This document shows positions 48,279-59,195 of a stretch of 64,000 nt of DNA, piece by piece. Source of the stretch: Photorhabdus luminescens subsp. luminescens. Its GTDB lineage: Bacteria; Pseudomonadota; Gammaproteobacteria; Enterobacterales; Enterobacteriaceae. The stretch is taken from NCBI RefSeq assembly GCF_001083805.1, contig NZ_JXSK01000002.1, positions 372,001 through 436,000 on the forward strand, read 5' to 3'. The first letter of the stretch is position 1. Every line of letters starts with the position of its first letter. The notes under the pieces are model-generated. The model searched no databases, was not told the DNA's origin, and saw only the letters and a program-made list of their open reading frames with translations. Made by a program: the position numbers and the translations under genes.

Positions 48279-48977
48279 ATGAGACGAGCTGTTGTTGTAT
48301 TCAGTGGTGGACAAGATTCCACAACCTGCCTGATTCAAGCAATTAATCAATATGACGAAGTACATTGTGTCACTTTTGATTATGGTCAGCGCCATCGCGC
48401 CGAAATTGATGTTGCACGTAATATCAGCCATTCTCTTGGCGTTGTTGCTCATAAAGTACTGGATGTCACATTACTTAGTGAACTGGCTCTCAGCAGTCTG
48501 ACTCGTGATAACATCCCTATTCCCGATTACAGTGAAAGTGCAAAAAGTGCTATACCCAGCACATTTGTCCCTGGCCGCAATATTTTGTTTCTGACACTGG
48601 CTGCTATATATGCTTACCAGGTTGAAGCAGAAGCGATTATTACTGGCGCATGTGAAACTGATTTCTCCGGTTACCCTGATAGCCGTGACGAATTTGTCAA
48701 AGCACTGAATAAAGCTGTAATCCTCGGCATTGCCCGTGATATCCGTTTTGAAACTCCATTAATGTGGCTCAACAAAGCTGAAACTTGGGCATTGTCCGAC
48801 TACTACCAGCATTTAGACTTTGTTCGTAGTCAGACACTCACTTGCTACAACGGCATTCAAGGTAATGGATGTGGTAAATGCGCAGCTTGTCATCTCAGAG
48901 CTAACGGATTAGAACAATATCTAAATGCGCCTGAGAAAATAATGACTGAAATGAAAGCAAAAACACATTTAGTTTAA
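48279..48977 (+). CDS. queC: 7-cyano-7-deazaguanine synthase QueC
   Basis: A 232-residue ATP-dependent ligase of queuosine synthesis, converting 7-carboxy-7-deazaguanine to preQ0. The N-terminal PP-loop is [12 protein letters not shown], and a zinc site of four cysteines closes the protein ([16 protein letters not shown]). Its start has GAGG 8 nt upstream. It is 32 bp downstream of the PLP enzyme gene and may be co-transcribed with it. Confidence 0.97.
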   Translation: MRRAVVVFSGGQDSTTCLIQAINQYDEVHCVTFDYGQRHRAEIDVARNISHSLGVVAHKVLDVTLLSELALSSLTRDNIPIPDYSESAKSAIPSTFVPGRNILFLTLAAIYAYQVEAEAIITGACETDFSGYPDSRDEFVKALNKAVILGIARDIRFETPLMWLNKAETWALSDYYQHLDFVRSQTLTCYNGIQGNGCGKCAACHLRANGLEQYLNAPEKIMTEMKAKTHLV

Positions 48978-49006
48978 TCCAAATGGCAATGAGAACTTTT
49001 CCCCTC

Positions 49007-49414
49007 TCATTGCCCTGTTTTCACCAAAGCTCCCATTATTTCACGTAATTCACCCTCAATAGACAATGCCCTTTGCGTTTTTCTATCAATCCAGACAAAC
49101 GTAGTCTTGGCATCTGCAATGAGTTGATTGTTCCTTCTGCGTATGATTTCCTGAGAAAATACACCACTTCTGTTTCTCAGCTCCGTCAATCGGCAATCCA
49201 CTTCCAATTCATCGCCAAGGACTGCTGAACTGCGATAATTAATATTAATGTTGACCACTGCAAACCCAACATTGTTTTTCTGTATCCATTCCACTACAGA
49301 ATGCTTATGCAGCCATTCCCACCGAGCACTTTCCAGAAATTCCAAATAGCGAGCATTGTTCACATGTTGAAACAAATCTATATGATAACCATGAACTTTT
49401 ATAATTGAACTCAT
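49007..49414 (-). CDS. fadM: Long-chain acyl-CoA thioesterase FadM
   Basis: A 135-residue single-hotdog thioesterase. The 4HBT-type motif HGYHIDLFQHVNNARYLEFL holds the catalytic aspartate, and the RSSAVLGDELEV strand follows. E. coli FadM removes CoA from 3,5-tetradecadienoyl-CoA, a by-product of oleate beta-oxidation, and is repressed by FadR. A FadR-like operator precedes this copy. It is convergent with queC. Confidence 0.92.
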   Translation of the reverse strand: MSSIIKVHGYHIDLFQHVNNARYLEFLESARWEWLHKHSVVEWIQKNNVGFAVVNININYRSSAVLGDELEVDCRLTELRNRSGVFSQEIIRRRNNQLIADAKTTFVWIDRKTQRALSIEGELREIMGALVKTGQ

Positions 49415-49436
49415 AATATTGCCTTTATGTTAAAGT

Positions 49437-49453
49437 CACTCATCTGACCAGGT
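49437..49453 (-). promoter_or_regulatory. FadR-like operator before fadM
   Basis: Read on the minus strand, ACCTGGTCAGATGAGTG agrees with the FadR consensus AACTGGTCNGACNAGTT at most positions, including the CTGGTCAGA core. It lies 23 bp upstream of the fadM start codon, a position suited to repression. Confidence 0.6.
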
Positions 49454-49568
49454 TGATTTCACAATAGCAAAACAAAAAATTCACACTAGTTAAAGTGTTT
49501 TATTTGCAACCTTGATCACAACATCCCCATTCATAAAAAAATCATGAATGAGGATGATAGATAATATA

Positions 49569-49943
49569 CTAGTAACTCAACTTACTTCTGTTTCGCTCAA
49601 TGAAAACAGGTCCTATCCCCTGAACCTCCTGTAGTTGCTCCACCGCAGTAAATGCACCATGTTTTTCCCGATATTCAACAATTCCTTGTGCTTTTTTTAC
49701 TCCAATACCATTTAGTGCTTTTGCTAATTCTTCCGCACTTGCAGTATTAATATTCACTTTTCCTTTTTCTTCTACTTTCGCTGCGTCCTGCTGTTGTAGC
49801 TGCTTTTCCGATGAAGAATGACTGGTAGTACTGGCTGTTTTAGCTACTTTATCTTTTACTTGCTCAGTGGCAATCGCGAATTGCCCCCCACACGCATAAA
49901 GCAAGCCAGCGAGCAAAACAGATAAAATTCCCGATTTTTTCAT
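49569..49943 (-). CDS. ybaV: ComEA-family helix-hairpin-helix protein YbaV
   Basis: A 124-residue exported protein. A signal peptide (about residues 1-25, [20 protein letters not shown]) is followed by a low-complexity Ser/Gln/Lys linker and tandem HhH motifs ([19 protein letters not shown] and [15 protein letters not shown]) that bind DNA. In naturally competent bacteria ComEA pulls DNA into the periplasm; the role of enteric YbaV is unproven. The start at 49943 has GGAGG 7 nt upstream. It lies downstream of ppiD. Confidence 0.88.
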   Translation of the reverse strand: MKKSGILSVLLAGLLYACGGQFAIATEQVKDKVAKTASTTSHSSSEKQLQQQDAAKVEEKGKVNINTASAEELAKALNGIGVKKAQGIVEYREKHGAFTAVEQLQEVQGIGPVFIERNRSKLSY

Positions 49944-50024
49944 ACTAATTCCTCCATGTTTTATGAGCAGACAAAAGATTGCCACAGATAAATTTGAGCA
50001 CAATGGACAAAGAGCAGATATGCG

Positions 50025-50046
50025 AAAGGCCGCGAAAGCGGCCTTT
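50025..50046 (-). terminator. Terminator of ppiD
   Basis: A perfect 9-bp stem AAAGGCCGC / GCGGCCTTT with a GAAA tetraloop lies about 50 bp after the ppiD stop. It would also insulate ybaV. Confidence 0.7.
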
Positions 50047-50093
50047 ATTGACAAGGTAATTACAAAGATATTTGCGATACTCTCCGCAAATTT

Positions 50094-51965
50094 TTATTCG
50101 ACATGACCTAACTTAATTTTGGCTTTTTCACGCAGACTAATCAGTAAAGACTCTAGCATAGCGTTACCCATTTCACTCTGATAGCTATTAGCCATGCTTT
50201 TAATTTGCTCTTCAGATACAACACCTGGAGTAACTTTATCCAGTTGGATCAGCACAACGTCATCCAAACTATTTTTCGTCAAACCATATTCTGCCTTACC
50301 TTCTTTTGGCCGAGGTAAAGCAAATACTGCGCCAACTAACACATTATCTTGAGATGTACGCTGAATAACTTGAGGTTCGCCAAATTGAATACCTGCATCT
50401 TTCAAGGCTTGCTCACCTCTACCTTCTTTTAAGGCGGTCAGTAATCTCTCACTTTCGACTTGAAGTTGTTTTTCAGCTTTCTGACGTTTAACCAGTTCAG
50501 TAACTTGCTCTTTAACTTTCTCAAAAGGCTGTACCGTTTCCGGCTTATAATTATCTACACGCAGAACAAATGCACGATCACCTTCAACGGAGATAACATC
50601 GGAGTTAGTCCCTGTTGGCCCCTGTCCATCAACAAGATTACCTTCAAAAATGGCATGAATGACAGCACCAAAATTAATCTCTGCCGGCACACTATTGCGA
50701 TCAAACCAATCAGTCGTCACAACCTTAATACCTGAAACTTCCTCAGCCGCAGCTAAAGATTCATTATTACTGGTAGCAGCATCACTGACCTTCTGTTGCA
50801 GAGCATAAAAAGCATCTACTGCTTTTTCCTGCTTAACCATTTTCTCAATTTCAGAGCGAACTTCAGATAACGGCTTAATTATTTGGGGCTTAACATCATC
50901 CAAATGGAAAATAGCAAAACCATTAGAAACCTTAATTACAGAAGAAATTTGGCCTTTCTCTTTCAAATTAGCTTGTTTCAACTCTTCAGGAAGAGCATCT
51001 TCTTCTATCCAACCGATCTCACCACGATTTTTCGCTGAAAACTTATCCGTAGATTTTTTAGTCGCTAATTTACCAAAATCAGCGCCCTTATTTAGCTCAT
51101 CAAGCACTGTTTTGGCTTCAGCTTCAGTTGCAAGCTGAATCAGACTATATTTTTTCTGCTCTGGTTGAGTATAACGTTTCAAATTATGCTCATAGTAAGC
51201 ATCAACATCAGAGGATGTAGCTGAAACTTTATTCATTTCATCTACAGCATCCATTTTGATATAGCTGACTTTCACTTCTTCTGGAGCAATAAAGCTGCTC
51301 TTATTTAGATTATAGTAATCTTGCAAATCTTTATCTGTTACTTTCTGCTGCGCCTGAATTTTCTTCAGCTCCAGTGTAGCCATACGGACAGTTCTTTGTT
51401 GCAGAAGCAATTCAGCATTGGGTTTCACCTCACTAGGCAATGCTATTTCACTACCAGAAAAAGCCATAATTAATTGTTGATTAACTAAATTCTGGCGTGT
51501 TTGTTCAGCAAAAATATCTGGACTCATATTGGAACGGTTGAGCAACTCCAGATATTTGTTGTTATCAAATTTACCGTTTGTCTGAAAGTAAGAAATATTG
51601 CGGATAGAATCCTTAACTTGCTCATCGCTGGCAGATAAACCCAATTCACGGGAATATTGTTCAATCAACGTATTATTAATTAGACGCTCCAAAGCCTGAT
51701 TACGAATCTGCTTCATGCTTTGTTCGTCACTTGCCAACACCGAGAATTTATCTCCCAATTGATTTTGCAATGCGTTTCTCTCTTGCTGAAACGCCTGTTC
51801 CAATTGAGTACGACTGATAGTCTGGCCATTCACTTCGGCAGCATAACTACCAGCTCCACTTGTCAAGTAGCCCCCAACCCCCGTCAAAACAAAAGACAGG
51901 ATAATGAGAGCCAGCACGATTTTAAGCACAGGACTGTTTGCCGCCGTGCGTAGGTTGTCCATCAT
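50094..51965 (-). CDS. ppiD: Periplasmic folding chaperone PpiD
   Basis: A 623-residue membrane-anchored chaperone, the same length as in E. coli. The single N-terminal anchor is VLKIVLALIILSFVLTGVGG (about 14-33). A SurA-like N-terminal domain, a central parvulin domain (KKYSLIQLATEAEAKTVLDE... GEIGWIEEDALPEEL) and a C-terminal chaperone domain follow. It associates with the SecYEG translocon and YfgM. It lies downstream of hupB as in E. coli. Confidence 0.95.
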   Translation of the reverse strand: MMDNLRTAANSPVLKIVLALIILSFVLTGVGGYLTSGAGSYAAEVNGQTISRTQLEQAFQQERNALQNQLGDKFSVLASDEQSMKQIRNQALERLINNTLIEQYSRELGLSASDEQVKDSIRNISYFQTNGKFDNNKYLELLNRSNMSPDIFAEQTRQNLVNQQLIMAFSGSEIALPSEVKPNAELLLQQRTVRMATLELKKIQAQQKVTDKDLQDYYNLNKSSFIAPEEVKVSYIKMDAVDEMNKVSATSSDVDAYYEHNLKRYTQPEQKKYSLIQLATEAEAKTVLDELNKGADFGKLATKKSTDKFSAKNRGEIGWIEEDALPEELKQANLKEKGQISSVIKVSNGFAIFHLDDVKPQIIKPLSEVRSEIEKMVKQEKAVDAFYALQQKVSDAATSNNESLAAAEEVSGIKVVTTDWFDRNSVPAEINFGAVIHAIFEGNLVDGQGPTGTNSDVISVEGDRAFVLRVDNYKPETVQPFEKVKEQVTELVKRQKAEKQLQVESERLLTALKEGRGEQALKDAGIQFGEPQVIQRTSQDNVLVGAVFALPRPKEGKAEYGLTKNSLDDVVLIQLDKVTPGVVSEEQIKSMANSYQSEMGNAMLESLLISLREKAKIKLGHVE

Positions 51966-52036
51966 AAAGAGGCAAAACTCCGCTTTGGTGAAATTGAAAA
52001 CGCCATATTACGCTAATTCAAGCGTTAAGAGAAAAA

Positions 52037-52062
52037 AAGCGCACCAATCAATTGATGCGCTT
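52037..52062 (-). terminator. Terminator of hupB
   Basis: An 11-bp stem AAGCGCACCAA / TTGATGCGCTT (one G-T wobble) has a TCAA loop and is followed on the minus strand by a run of seven T. Confidence 0.88.
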
Positions 52063-52142
52063 CTATTTTAACTTACCAAACCTGTCTCGTCAGTCTATGT
52101 TTGCCAATATAACAAGGACTAATAAACAATTTTTGGTCAGCG

Positions 52143-52418
52143 TCACCCATTAACAGCGTCTTTCAAACCTTTACCTGGACGGAAAGCAGGTACTTTAGCC
52201 GCAGCAATTTTGAGCTCTTTTCCTGTTTGAGGATTACGGCCTGTACGTGCAGAACGTTCACGAACAGCAAAAGTACCGAATCCCACCAGAGCAACATCAT
52301 CACCATCCTTCAATGCACCCGTTACCGAAGAAATGAATGCATCTACTACACGCCCTGCGGCTGCTTTAGAAATATTAGAGTCAGCAGCAATTTTGTCGAT
52401 CAGTTGTGATTTATTCAC
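52143..52418 (-). CDS. hupB: DNA-binding protein HU-beta (GTG start)
   Basis: A 91-residue nucleoid protein with the HU signature [21 protein letters not shown]. It bends DNA non-specifically and compacts the nucleoid. The start is taken as GTG at 52418, which restores [11 protein letters not shown] as in other HupB proteins and has GGGGA 8 nt upstream. The in-frame ATGs at 52433 and 52427 would add five or three atypical residues. It lies between lon and ppiD as in E. coli. Confidence 0.95.
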   Translation of the reverse strand: MNKSQLIDKIAADSNISKAAAGRVVDAFISSVTGALKDGDDVALVGFGTFAVRERSARTGRNPQTGKELKIAAAKVPAFRPGKGLKDAVNG

Positions 52419-52568
52419 TCTTATCATCCCCATATAGTTTTTACTACTGCATCAGCATCCTAACGGATAACCCGATAGCAGTGCCGTTATATCAATCCTT
52501 TCCGATATTGGCAAGAAATCATAAGACAACAAAATATTTATTAGATAGCTCATCCAAGTTAGCAATAC

Positions 52569-52602
52569 AAAAAAGCTGGTAAGCCTGAATTCACTTACCA
52601 GC
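52569..52602 (-). terminator. Terminator of lon
   Basis: A perfect 9-bp stem GCTGGTAAG / CTTACCAGC (52575-52583 with 52594-52602) is followed on the minus strand by TTTTTT (52574-52569). Confidence 0.88.
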
Positions 52603-52646
52603 CTATATTTCATCCATCATTATTGAGATAGTTTACTATTTCTGTC

Positions 52647-55001
52647 CTATTGAGCTGACACTAATTCTGCGCCAAACACAGGATCCTGCAATGTAATAGC
52701 CAAAACATCTTCAATACGTTTTACTGGATGGATCTGTAGATCTGCAATAATATTTTGGGGAATTTCTTCCAGATCACGTTTATTCTCTTCCGGAATTAAG
52801 ACCGTTTTGATTCCGCCTCGATGAGCAGCCAGTAGTTTCTCTTTCAAGCCACCGATTGGCAGAACTAAACCACGCAATGTGATTTCACCAGTCATAGCAA
52901 CATCAGCCCGAACTGGATTACCGGTCAGACAGGAAACCAATGCTGTACACATAGCAATACCCGCACTTGGGCCATCTTTTGGCGTCGCACCTTCCGGAAC
53001 ATGGACATGAATATCCCGTTTCTCATAAAAATCAGCGTTGATACCCAACTTATCAGCACGAGCACGAACAACGGTTAATGCTGCTTGAATGGATTCCTGC
53101 ATAACCTCACCGAGTGAGCCAGTATAGGTTAGCTTACCTTTCCCTGGAACACACGCGGTTTCAATAGTCAGTAAATCACCACCAACTTCGGTCCATGCAA
53201 GTCCTGTGACCTGACCAATACGGTTTTCCGTATCTGCACGGCCATAATCCACACGTTGAACACCCAGATAATCTTTCAAGTTATCTGCGTTGATTTCAAT
53301 ATGTTTTAAATTTTTATCCATTAACAATGCTTTTACCGCCTTACGACATAGCTTAGAAATTTCTCGCTCTAAACTACGCACTCCGGCTTCACGAGTGTAA
53401 TAACGGATAATGCCAATAATAGCACTGTCATCAATAGCTAATTCACTCTTTTTCAGAGCATTACGTTCAATCTGCTTAGGCAGCAAATGACGTTTGGCAA
53501 TATTCAATTTTTCATCTTCGGTATAACCCGAAAGACGAATAATCTCCATACGATCCAACAATGGCGCCGGAATGTTCATAGAATTGGATGTTGCAACAAA
53601 CATGACATCTGACAGATCATAATCAACCTCCAGATAATGGTCGTTAAATGCAACGTTCTGTTCCGGATCTAAAACTTCCAGTAAGGCAGAAGCAGGATCA
53701 CCACGCATATCGGATGACATCTTATCAATCTCATCCAGCAGGAACAGGGGATTCTTCACTCCAACTTTGGACATTTTTTGAATCAATTTGCCCGGCATAG
53801 AACCAATATAGGTACGGCGATGACCACGGATTTCAGCTTCATCACGAACCCCCCCCAGTGCCATACGCACATATTTCCGCCCGGTCGCACGTGCAATGGA
53901 CTGACCTAAAGAGGTTTTACCCACCCCAGGAGGCCCAACCAGACATAAAATCGGCCCTTTAATTTTACTAATTCGGCTTTGTACTGCCAGATATTCAAGG
54001 ATACGCTCTTTTACACGCTCCAAACCATAATGGTCGGTATCCAGAGTTTCCTGGGCTTTAACCAAATCTTTTTTAACTTTACTGCGAGCAACCCACGGAA
54101 CCTGTACCATCCAATCAATGTAACTACGGACAACCGTCGCTTCCGCTGACATAGGAGACATCATCTTCAATTTTTGCAATTCAGCTTCGGCTTTTTCACG
54201 AGCCTCTTTAGGCATTTTTGCTGCTTCAATTTTTCGCTTCAGGGTTTCATACTCATCAGGCGCATCATCCATCTCACCCAATTCTTTCTGAATTGCTTTC
54301 ATCTGTTCATTCAGGTAATACTCGCGCTGGCTTTTTTCCATTTGTTTCTTCACGCGATTACGAATGCGTTTTTCTACCTGTAACAAATCAATTTCCGACT
54401 CCATCATTGCCATCAAATATTCAAGACGCTCAACGACATCAGACATTTCCAAAACTGTCTGTTTATCACTGAGTTTCAATGGCATATGCGCAGCAATTGT
54501 GTCAGCCAATTTAGCGGCATCTTCGACACTATGAAGTGAGGTCAAAACCTCTGGTGGAATTTTCTTATTTAACTTGATGTAGCCTTCAAACTGATTAATA
54601 GCTGTCCTGATCATAACTTCCTGCTCACGCTCATCAACGAGCGGCGAATCAAGATACTCAGCATGAGCAGAAAAATGTTCGCCATCGTCAGTCAGAGTCG
54701 TAATGCGGGCACGTTTCAACCCTTCGACAAGCACTTTTACCGTACCATCAGGCAATTTCAACATCTGTAAAATAGAAGCTACTGTACCAACGGAGAAAAG
54801 GTCATTAACCCCTGGCTCATCAGTTGAAGCTTCTTTTTGCGCAACCAACATGATCTGTTTGTCATGATCCATTGCTGCTTCCAGGCAGTGAATAGACTTC
54901 TCACGCCCTACAAACAATGGGATCACCATATGCGGGTAAACCACCACATCGCGCAGAGGCAATACAGGGATTTCTATGCGTTCGGAACGCTCAAGATTCA
55001 T
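52647..55001 (-). CDS. lon: ATP-dependent protease Lon
   Basis: A 784-residue AAA+ serine protease, the same length as E. coli Lon. The N-terminal substrate domain begins [21 protein letters not shown]. The AAA+ module has Walker [10 protein letters not shown] and Walker [11 protein letters not shown]. The Ser-Lys catalytic dyad is in [11 protein letters not shown] (serine near residue 679) and [14 protein letters not shown]. It degrades misfolded and regulatory proteins. A sigma-32 promoter and a clpX terminator lie upstream, so it is a separate heat-shock transcript. Confidence 0.98.
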   Translation of the reverse strand: MNLERSERIEIPVLPLRDVVVYPHMVIPLFVGREKSIHCLEAAMDHDKQIMLVAQKEASTDEPGVNDLFSVGTVASILQMLKLPDGTVKVLVEGLKRARITTLTDDGEHFSAHAEYLDSPLVDEREQEVMIRTAINQFEGYIKLNKKIPPEVLTSLHSVEDAAKLADTIAAHMPLKLSDKQTVLEMSDVVERLEYLMAMMESEIDLLQVEKRIRNRVKKQMEKSQREYYLNEQMKAIQKELGEMDDAPDEYETLKRKIEAAKMPKEAREKAEAELQKLKMMSPMSAEATVVRSYIDWMVQVPWVARSKVKKDLVKAQETLDTDHYGLERVKERILEYLAVQSRISKIKGPILCLVGPPGVGKTSLGQSIARATGRKYVRMALGGVRDEAEIRGHRRTYIGSMPGKLIQKMSKVGVKNPLFLLDEIDKMSSDMRGDPASALLEVLDPEQNVAFNDHYLEVDYDLSDVMFVATSNSMNIPAPLLDRMEIIRLSGYTEDEKLNIAKRHLLPKQIERNALKKSELAIDDSAIIGIIRYYTREAGVRSLEREISKLCRKAVKALLMDKNLKHIEINADNLKDYLGVQRVDYGRADTENRIGQVTGLAWTEVGGDLLTIETACVPGKGKLTYTGSLGEVMQESIQAALTVVRARADKLGINADFYEKRDIHVHVPEGATPKDGPSAGIAMCTALVSCLTGNPVRADVAMTGEITLRGLVLPIGGLKEKLLAAHRGGIKTVLIPEENKRDLEEIPQNIIADLQIHPVKRIEDVLAITLQDPVFGAELVSAQ

Positions 55002-55089
55002 AGAGCTCTCTCTTCGTTTAGCTTTCGCCAGTTTTTAGGAATCTCGTGAAACACGGTTCTCACGAGTTTCACTCCATAGAATATAAAAT

Positions 55090-55116
55090 ATATGGGGACA
55101 GGAATTTGACATTCAA
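55090..55116 (-). promoter_or_regulatory. Heat-shock (sigma-32) promoter of lon
   Basis: On the minus strand TTGAAT (55116-55111) and CCCCATAT (55097-55090) are 13 bp apart, matching the sigma-32 pattern and the known E. coli lon promoter, which also has CCCCATAT. Confidence 0.85.
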
Positions 55117-55139
55117 TGGTATGGCACTTTAATAAAAAC

Positions 55140-55164
55140 AAAATGAGGGTAATCCCCTCATTTT
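55140..55164 (-). terminator. Terminator of clpX (clpPX operon)
   Basis: A perfect 10-bp stem AAAATGAGGG / CCCTCATTTT with a 5-nt loop lies 45 bp after clpX and is followed on the minus strand by GTTTTTATT. It separates clpPX from lon. Confidence 0.88.
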
Positions 55165-55208
55165 ATTCAATAATATCTCGTTTAGCGAATTCCCTGCCCT
55201 AGACTCAG

Positions 55209-56480
55209 TTATTCACCAGAAACCTGGGCATCCGGTTTGCTGTAAATCAGCAAAGGCGCAGATTGACCATTGATAACAGATTCGTCTACAACAACTTTTC
55301 CAACGTTTTCCATTGATGGTAGATCATACATCGTGTCCAGCAATGCACCTTCAACAATAGAACGTAGGCCACGGGCCCCCGTCTTACGCACCATTGCTTT
55401 CTTAGCAATAGCAGTCAGGGCTTCACTTCTGAATTCCAGATCAACACCTTCAAGGTTAAACAGTGCTTGATACTGCTTGGTCAACGCATTTTTAGGCTCT
55501 TTCAAAATCTGAATCAACGCTTCCTCACTCAATTCACTGAGCGTGGCAACAACAGGTAACCGCCCAATAAATTCAGGGATAAGCCCAAATTTGATCAGAT
55601 CTTCTGGCTCAGCCTGTGCAAGCAATTCGCCTTCAGTAGCCTTTTCTGATTCACCTTTGACTTTCGCGCCAAATCCAATACCCGTACTGGTATTTAAACG
55701 CTGACCTATGACTTTATCCAGACCTGCAAACGCACCACCACAAATAAATAGGATTTTAGAGGTATCTACCTGTAAAAACTCCTGTTGCGGATGTTTACGC
55801 CCCCCTTGAGGAGGAACCGCCGCAATTGTACCTTCAATCAGTTTCAACAACGCTTGCTGTACACCCTCGCCTGAAACATCCCGAGTAATTGACGGGTTAT
55901 CAGATTTACGCGAAATTTTGTCAATTTCATCAATATAAACAATACCGCGCTGGGCTTTTTGCACATCGTAGTCACATTTTTGCAGTAATTTCTGAATAAT
56001 GTTTTCTACGTCTTCTCCTACATATCCCGCTTCGGTCAGCGTAGTCGCATCTGCCATGGTAAAAGGAACGTCAAGATAACGAGCCAATGTTTCAGCTAAT
56101 AGCGTTTTACCACTCCCTGTTGGCCCAATAAGCAGAATATTACTTTTACCTAATTCAACACCGTTACTAGTATCGCCATTACGTAACCGCTTGTAATGGT
56201 TATAAACAGCAACCGCCAACACTTTTTTCGCCGTTTCCTGGCCGATAACATAATCATCCAAATGTTGACGAATTTCATGAGGAGTTGGCAATGCACTACG
56301 CTCACGATGTGGTACAAGCTCTTTAATTTCTTCGCGAATGATGTCGTTACACAAATCCACACATTCATCGCAGATATACACTGACGGGCCAGCAATCAAT
56401 TTTCGCACTTCATGTTGGCTTTTCCCGCAGAAAGAGCAATACAGCAGCTTTCCTGAACCGTCTTTGCGCTTATCTGTCAT
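55209..56480 (-). CDS. clpX: ClpX, ATPase and specificity subunit of ClpXP
   Basis: A 423-residue AAA+ unfoldase. The N-terminal zinc domain has [14 protein letters not shown] and CDECVDLC. Walker A is GPTGSGKT, Walker B is IVYIDEID, the pore loop is GYVGED and the ClpP-docking loop is IGFG. It recognises ssrA and other tags and feeds them to ClpP. It lies 136 bp downstream of clpP, as in E. coli. Confidence 0.98.
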   Translation of the reverse strand: MTDKRKDGSGKLLYCSFCGKSQHEVRKLIAGPSVYICDECVDLCNDIIREEIKELVPHRERSALPTPHEIRQHLDDYVIGQETAKKVLAVAVYNHYKRLRNGDTSNGVELGKSNILLIGPTGSGKTLLAETLARYLDVPFTMADATTLTEAGYVGEDVENIIQKLLQKCDYDVQKAQRGIVYIDEIDKISRKSDNPSITRDVSGEGVQQALLKLIEGTIAAVPPQGGRKHPQQEFLQVDTSKILFICGGAFAGLDKVIGQRLNTSTGIGFGAKVKGESEKATEGELLAQAEPEDLIKFGLIPEFIGRLPVVATLSELSEEALIQILKEPKNALTKQYQALFNLEGVDLEFRSEALTAIAKKAMVRKTGARGLRSIVEGALLDTMYDLPSMENVGKVVVDESVINGQSAPLLIYSKPDAQVSGE

Positions 56481-56616
56481 CAGTCACAACCTCACTTTAT
56501 CAACTGCCCACCCAGACTCATCTGGCAAAGCAGGAAACTTCTGCTATTACCCCGAACAACTAGCCTTACCAAACAGTAAGCCGAATGTTTATATTATAGC
56601 TTCCGGGAATAATAAA

Positions 56617-57240
56617 TTAATCGCGATGGGTGAAAATCTTATCAACCAACCCATACTCTACGGCTTCATCTGCTGACAAGAAACGATCACGTTCTGTATC
56701 TTCTTTGATCTTTTCAATAGGTTTTCCCGTATGTTGCGCCATCAACTCATTCATACGCGATTTCACTTTCAGTATTTCCTGAGCGTGAATTTCAATATCC
56801 GTAGCTTGTCCCTGGAAACCACCTAATGGCTGATGGATCATAACCCGGGAATTTGGCAAACAGATACGTTTTCCCTTTGCGCCAGCAGTCAACAAGAATG
56901 CCCCCATTGAACATGCTTGCCCCATACAAATAGTACTGACATCCGGTTTAATAAACTGCATCGTATCATAGATGGACATTCCCGCAGTAATCACACCACC
57001 TGGTGAATTGATATATAAGAAAATATCTTTTTCCGGATTCTCTGCTTCAAGGAATAACATCTGAGCTACAACCAAGTTTGCCATATGATCCTCAACCTGG
57101 CCGGTCAGGAAAATAATACGCTCCTTTAATAAGCGAGAATAGATATCGTACGAACGTTCTCCACGAGCAGTCTGTTCGACTACCATCGGCACCAAAGCCA
57201 TGTGAGGCGCATATTGATCCCGCTTGTCGCTATATGACAT
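56617..57240 (-). CDS. clpP: ClpP protease subunit
   Basis: A 207-residue serine peptidase, the same length as E. coli ClpP, forming a tetradecameric chamber. The catalytic serine is in [13 protein letters not shown], the histidine in MIHQPLGG and the aspartate in the [12 protein letters not shown] block. A short N-terminal propeptide is expected to be autoprocessed before ALVPMVVEQ. It is encoded between tig and clpX. A sigma-32-like promoter lies about 150 bp upstream. Confidence 0.98.
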   Translation of the reverse strand: MSYSDKRDQYAPHMALVPMVVEQTARGERSYDIYSRLLKERIIFLTGQVEDHMANLVVAQMLFLEAENPEKDIFLYINSPGGVITAGMSIYDTMQFIKPDVSTICMGQACSMGAFLLTAGAKGKRICLPNSRVMIHQPLGGFQGQATDIEIHAQEILKVKSRMNELMAQHTGKPIEKIKEDTERDRFLSADEAVEYGLVDKIFTHRD

Positions 57241-57333
57241 TTTCGTCTCCTAATAGAATTCATGTTGGTGCCATTCATAACCAATTCTACTTGAGATAAG
57301 CGATGATGACCATGATTCAAAGTTAGCCAATCA

Positions 57334-57349
57334 AGGGGGAATTCCCCCT
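57334..57349. repeat. 16-bp perfect palindrome in the clpP leader
   Basis: AGGGGGAATTCCCCCT is fully self-complementary. It lies between the sigma-32-like promoter and the clpP start codon, so it would be in the clpP 5' untranslated region. It could form a tight hairpin or bind a dimeric protein. Confidence 0.6.
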
Positions 57350-57386
57350 GAAAAATTTTGCAATCATATACATAATATTAAAAAGG

Positions 57387-57414
57387 ATCTGGGGTTAAAC
57401 CCACTTTTTTCAAG
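57387..57414 (-). promoter_or_regulatory. Sigma-32-like promoter of clpPX
   Basis: On the minus strand CTTGAAA (57414-57408) and CCCCAGAT (57394-57387) are separated by 13 bp, close to the consensus CTTGAAA-N13-CCCCATNT. It lies between the tig terminator and clpP. Confidence 0.8.
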
Positions 57415-57441
57415 AAAAATCTTGCCTCTTACTTATAAAAA

Positions 57442-57465
57442 AACCCGCAGATTTATCTGCGGGTT
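57442..57465 (-). terminator. Terminator of tig
   Basis: A perfect 9-bp stem AACCCGCAG / CTGCGGGTT with a 6-nt loop is followed on the minus strand by a run of seven T. It lies 48 bp after tig. Confidence 0.92.
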
Positions 57466-57512
57466 CATTTCACTAAGACAGCCAATTCATTATCTCATGA
57501 CAAAACTAAAAC

Positions 57513-58817
57513 TTATGCCATTTGATTCTGATTCATTAACTCATTGAAAGTGGTTTCTTTTTCAGAAACTTTCGCTTTACCCAGAAGAACTTCAACCGCT
57601 TGTTCTTCCAGAGCGATATTACGAACATTGTTCATCAATTCTTGGTTTTTACCATAGAATTCGATCACTTCTTGAGGATCTTCATAGGCAGAAGCCATTT
57701 CCTCGATTAATGCTTTAACACGCTCTTCATCAGCTTTCAGTTCATTACTGCTGATAACTTCACCTAATAGCAGGCCAACCACAACGCGACGTTTAGCTTG
57801 TTCTTCAAACAGTTCACGAGGCAGTTCCAGAGCTTGTTTTTCATTGCCGCCAAAACGCTGAGCAGATTGACGGCGCAGAACATCAATTTCGCTATCAACA
57901 ACAGCGGCCGGAACGTCGATTTCGTTAGCTTTAACCAAGCCTTCGATAACCTGAGATTTAATACGGTTACGGACTGCGTTTTTCAGTTCACGTTCCATAT
58001 TTTTACGTACTTCTGCACGCAGACCATCAACGGTGCCATCAGCAATACCGAAACGTTTGATGAATTCTTCATTCAACTCCGGCAGTTCACGTTGTTCCAC
58101 TTTTTTCAATGTGATAGCAAATTTAGCCGCTTTACCTTTCAGATTTTCAGCATGATAATCTTCTGGGAAATTGACATCAACGGTAAATTCTTCCCCAGCT
58201 TTACGGCCAACAATGCCCTCTTCAAAACCTGGGATCATACGGCCCTGGCCCATAGCCAGAACAAAATCGGAAGCCTTACCACCTTCAAACTCTTCGCCAT
58301 CAATAGAGCCATTGAAGTCAACCGTAACACGATCTTCAGCGCCAACCGCTTCTTCGGTTTCTTTCCAATTAGCCTGCTGCTTACGCAATGTTTCCAACAT
58401 TGCATCGACATCTTCGTCTTTTACTTCAACAACAGGTTTTTCAACTTCAATAGCTTCCAGATCTTTCAATTCAACTTCTGGATAAACTTCAAACTCTACA
58501 GAGTAAGTAAAATCTTCACCATTTTTGAATTGTTCTGGTGCATAACTTGGCGCACCTGCTGGATTAATTTTTTGTTCGATGATGGCATTGATAAAGTTAC
58601 GTTGCATCAGATCACTCAGAACGTCCTGAATGACAGAAGCACCGTAACGTTGTTTAACGATGTTCATAGGCACTTTGCCTTTACGGAAACCATCGATACG
58701 AACTTTTTTTGCTACATTGACCAACTCACTACTAACTGCTTTTTCAACATCGGCAGCAGGAACGGTGATTGTCACACGACGCCCAAGGCCTTGAGTGGTT
58801 TCAACAGAAACTTGCAT
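57513..58817 (-). CDS. tig: Trigger factor, ribosome-associated chaperone
   Basis: A 434-residue chaperone and prolyl isomerase. The ribosome-binding tail has the signature region GFRKGKVP. The FKBP domain ([20 protein letters not shown] and ILA-type [20 protein letters not shown]) and the helical C-terminal cradle follow. It binds nascent chains near the exit tunnel protein L23. It is encoded upstream of clpP as in E. coli. A 347-codon frame on the opposite strand is a composition artefact. Confidence 0.98.
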   Translation of the reverse strand: MQVSVETTQGLGRRVTITVPAADVEKAVSSELVNVAKKVRIDGFRKGKVPMNIVKQRYGASVIQDVLSDLMQRNFINAIIEQKINPAGAPSYAPEQFKNGEDFTYSVEFEVYPEVELKDLEAIEVEKPVVEVKDEDVDAMLETLRKQQANWKETEEAVGAEDRVTVDFNGSIDGEEFEGGKASDFVLAMGQGRMIPGFEEGIVGRKAGEEFTVDVNFPEDYHAENLKGKAAKFAITLKKVEQRELPELNEEFIKRFGIADGTVDGLRAEVRKNMERELKNAVRNRIKSQVIEGLVKANEIDVPAAVVDSEIDVLRRQSAQRFGGNEKQALELPRELFEEQAKRRVVVGLLLGEVISSNELKADEERVKALIEEMASAYEDPQEVIEFYGKNQELMNNVRNIALEEQAVEVLLGKAKVSEKETTFNELMNQNQMA

Positions 58818-59195
58818 CTTTTTACCTCAAAAAAATCATAGTGCTCGGTCAACTCCAGAGACCATACAACCAGCACATATTTTATGTACCAATTGCAACA
58901 CTCTCTAAGAACCGGGGCGGTCGCATTTAAAAACCGAGAATCCCTGATGTCAGAAGCGTCCCGAAACCATTCTAAAAATTAGACGCGACATTATAGCGAT
59001 GCAGACGGTGTGAGTCGAGAATTGCTGAAAAAAGGCCGAACTATTCATCAACTTCACAAGATAACGATTATTCAGCGGCTAAATTTGCATCCAAAATAGA
59101 TCATATATAAAACATAAAAACGGCCCGAAGACCGTTCGCTGAATTCATTCTATTGTGCAAGAAAACGACCCAAATTAAATATCAATCAGAGGATT

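Noticed and set aside
57798..58841. A 347-codon open frame on the plus strand, antisense to tig
   Set aside because: Trigger factor on the other strand is certain. The antisense product is rich in Phe/Ile/Asn with no family motif, the usual result of reading a Lys/Glu-rich gene backwards.
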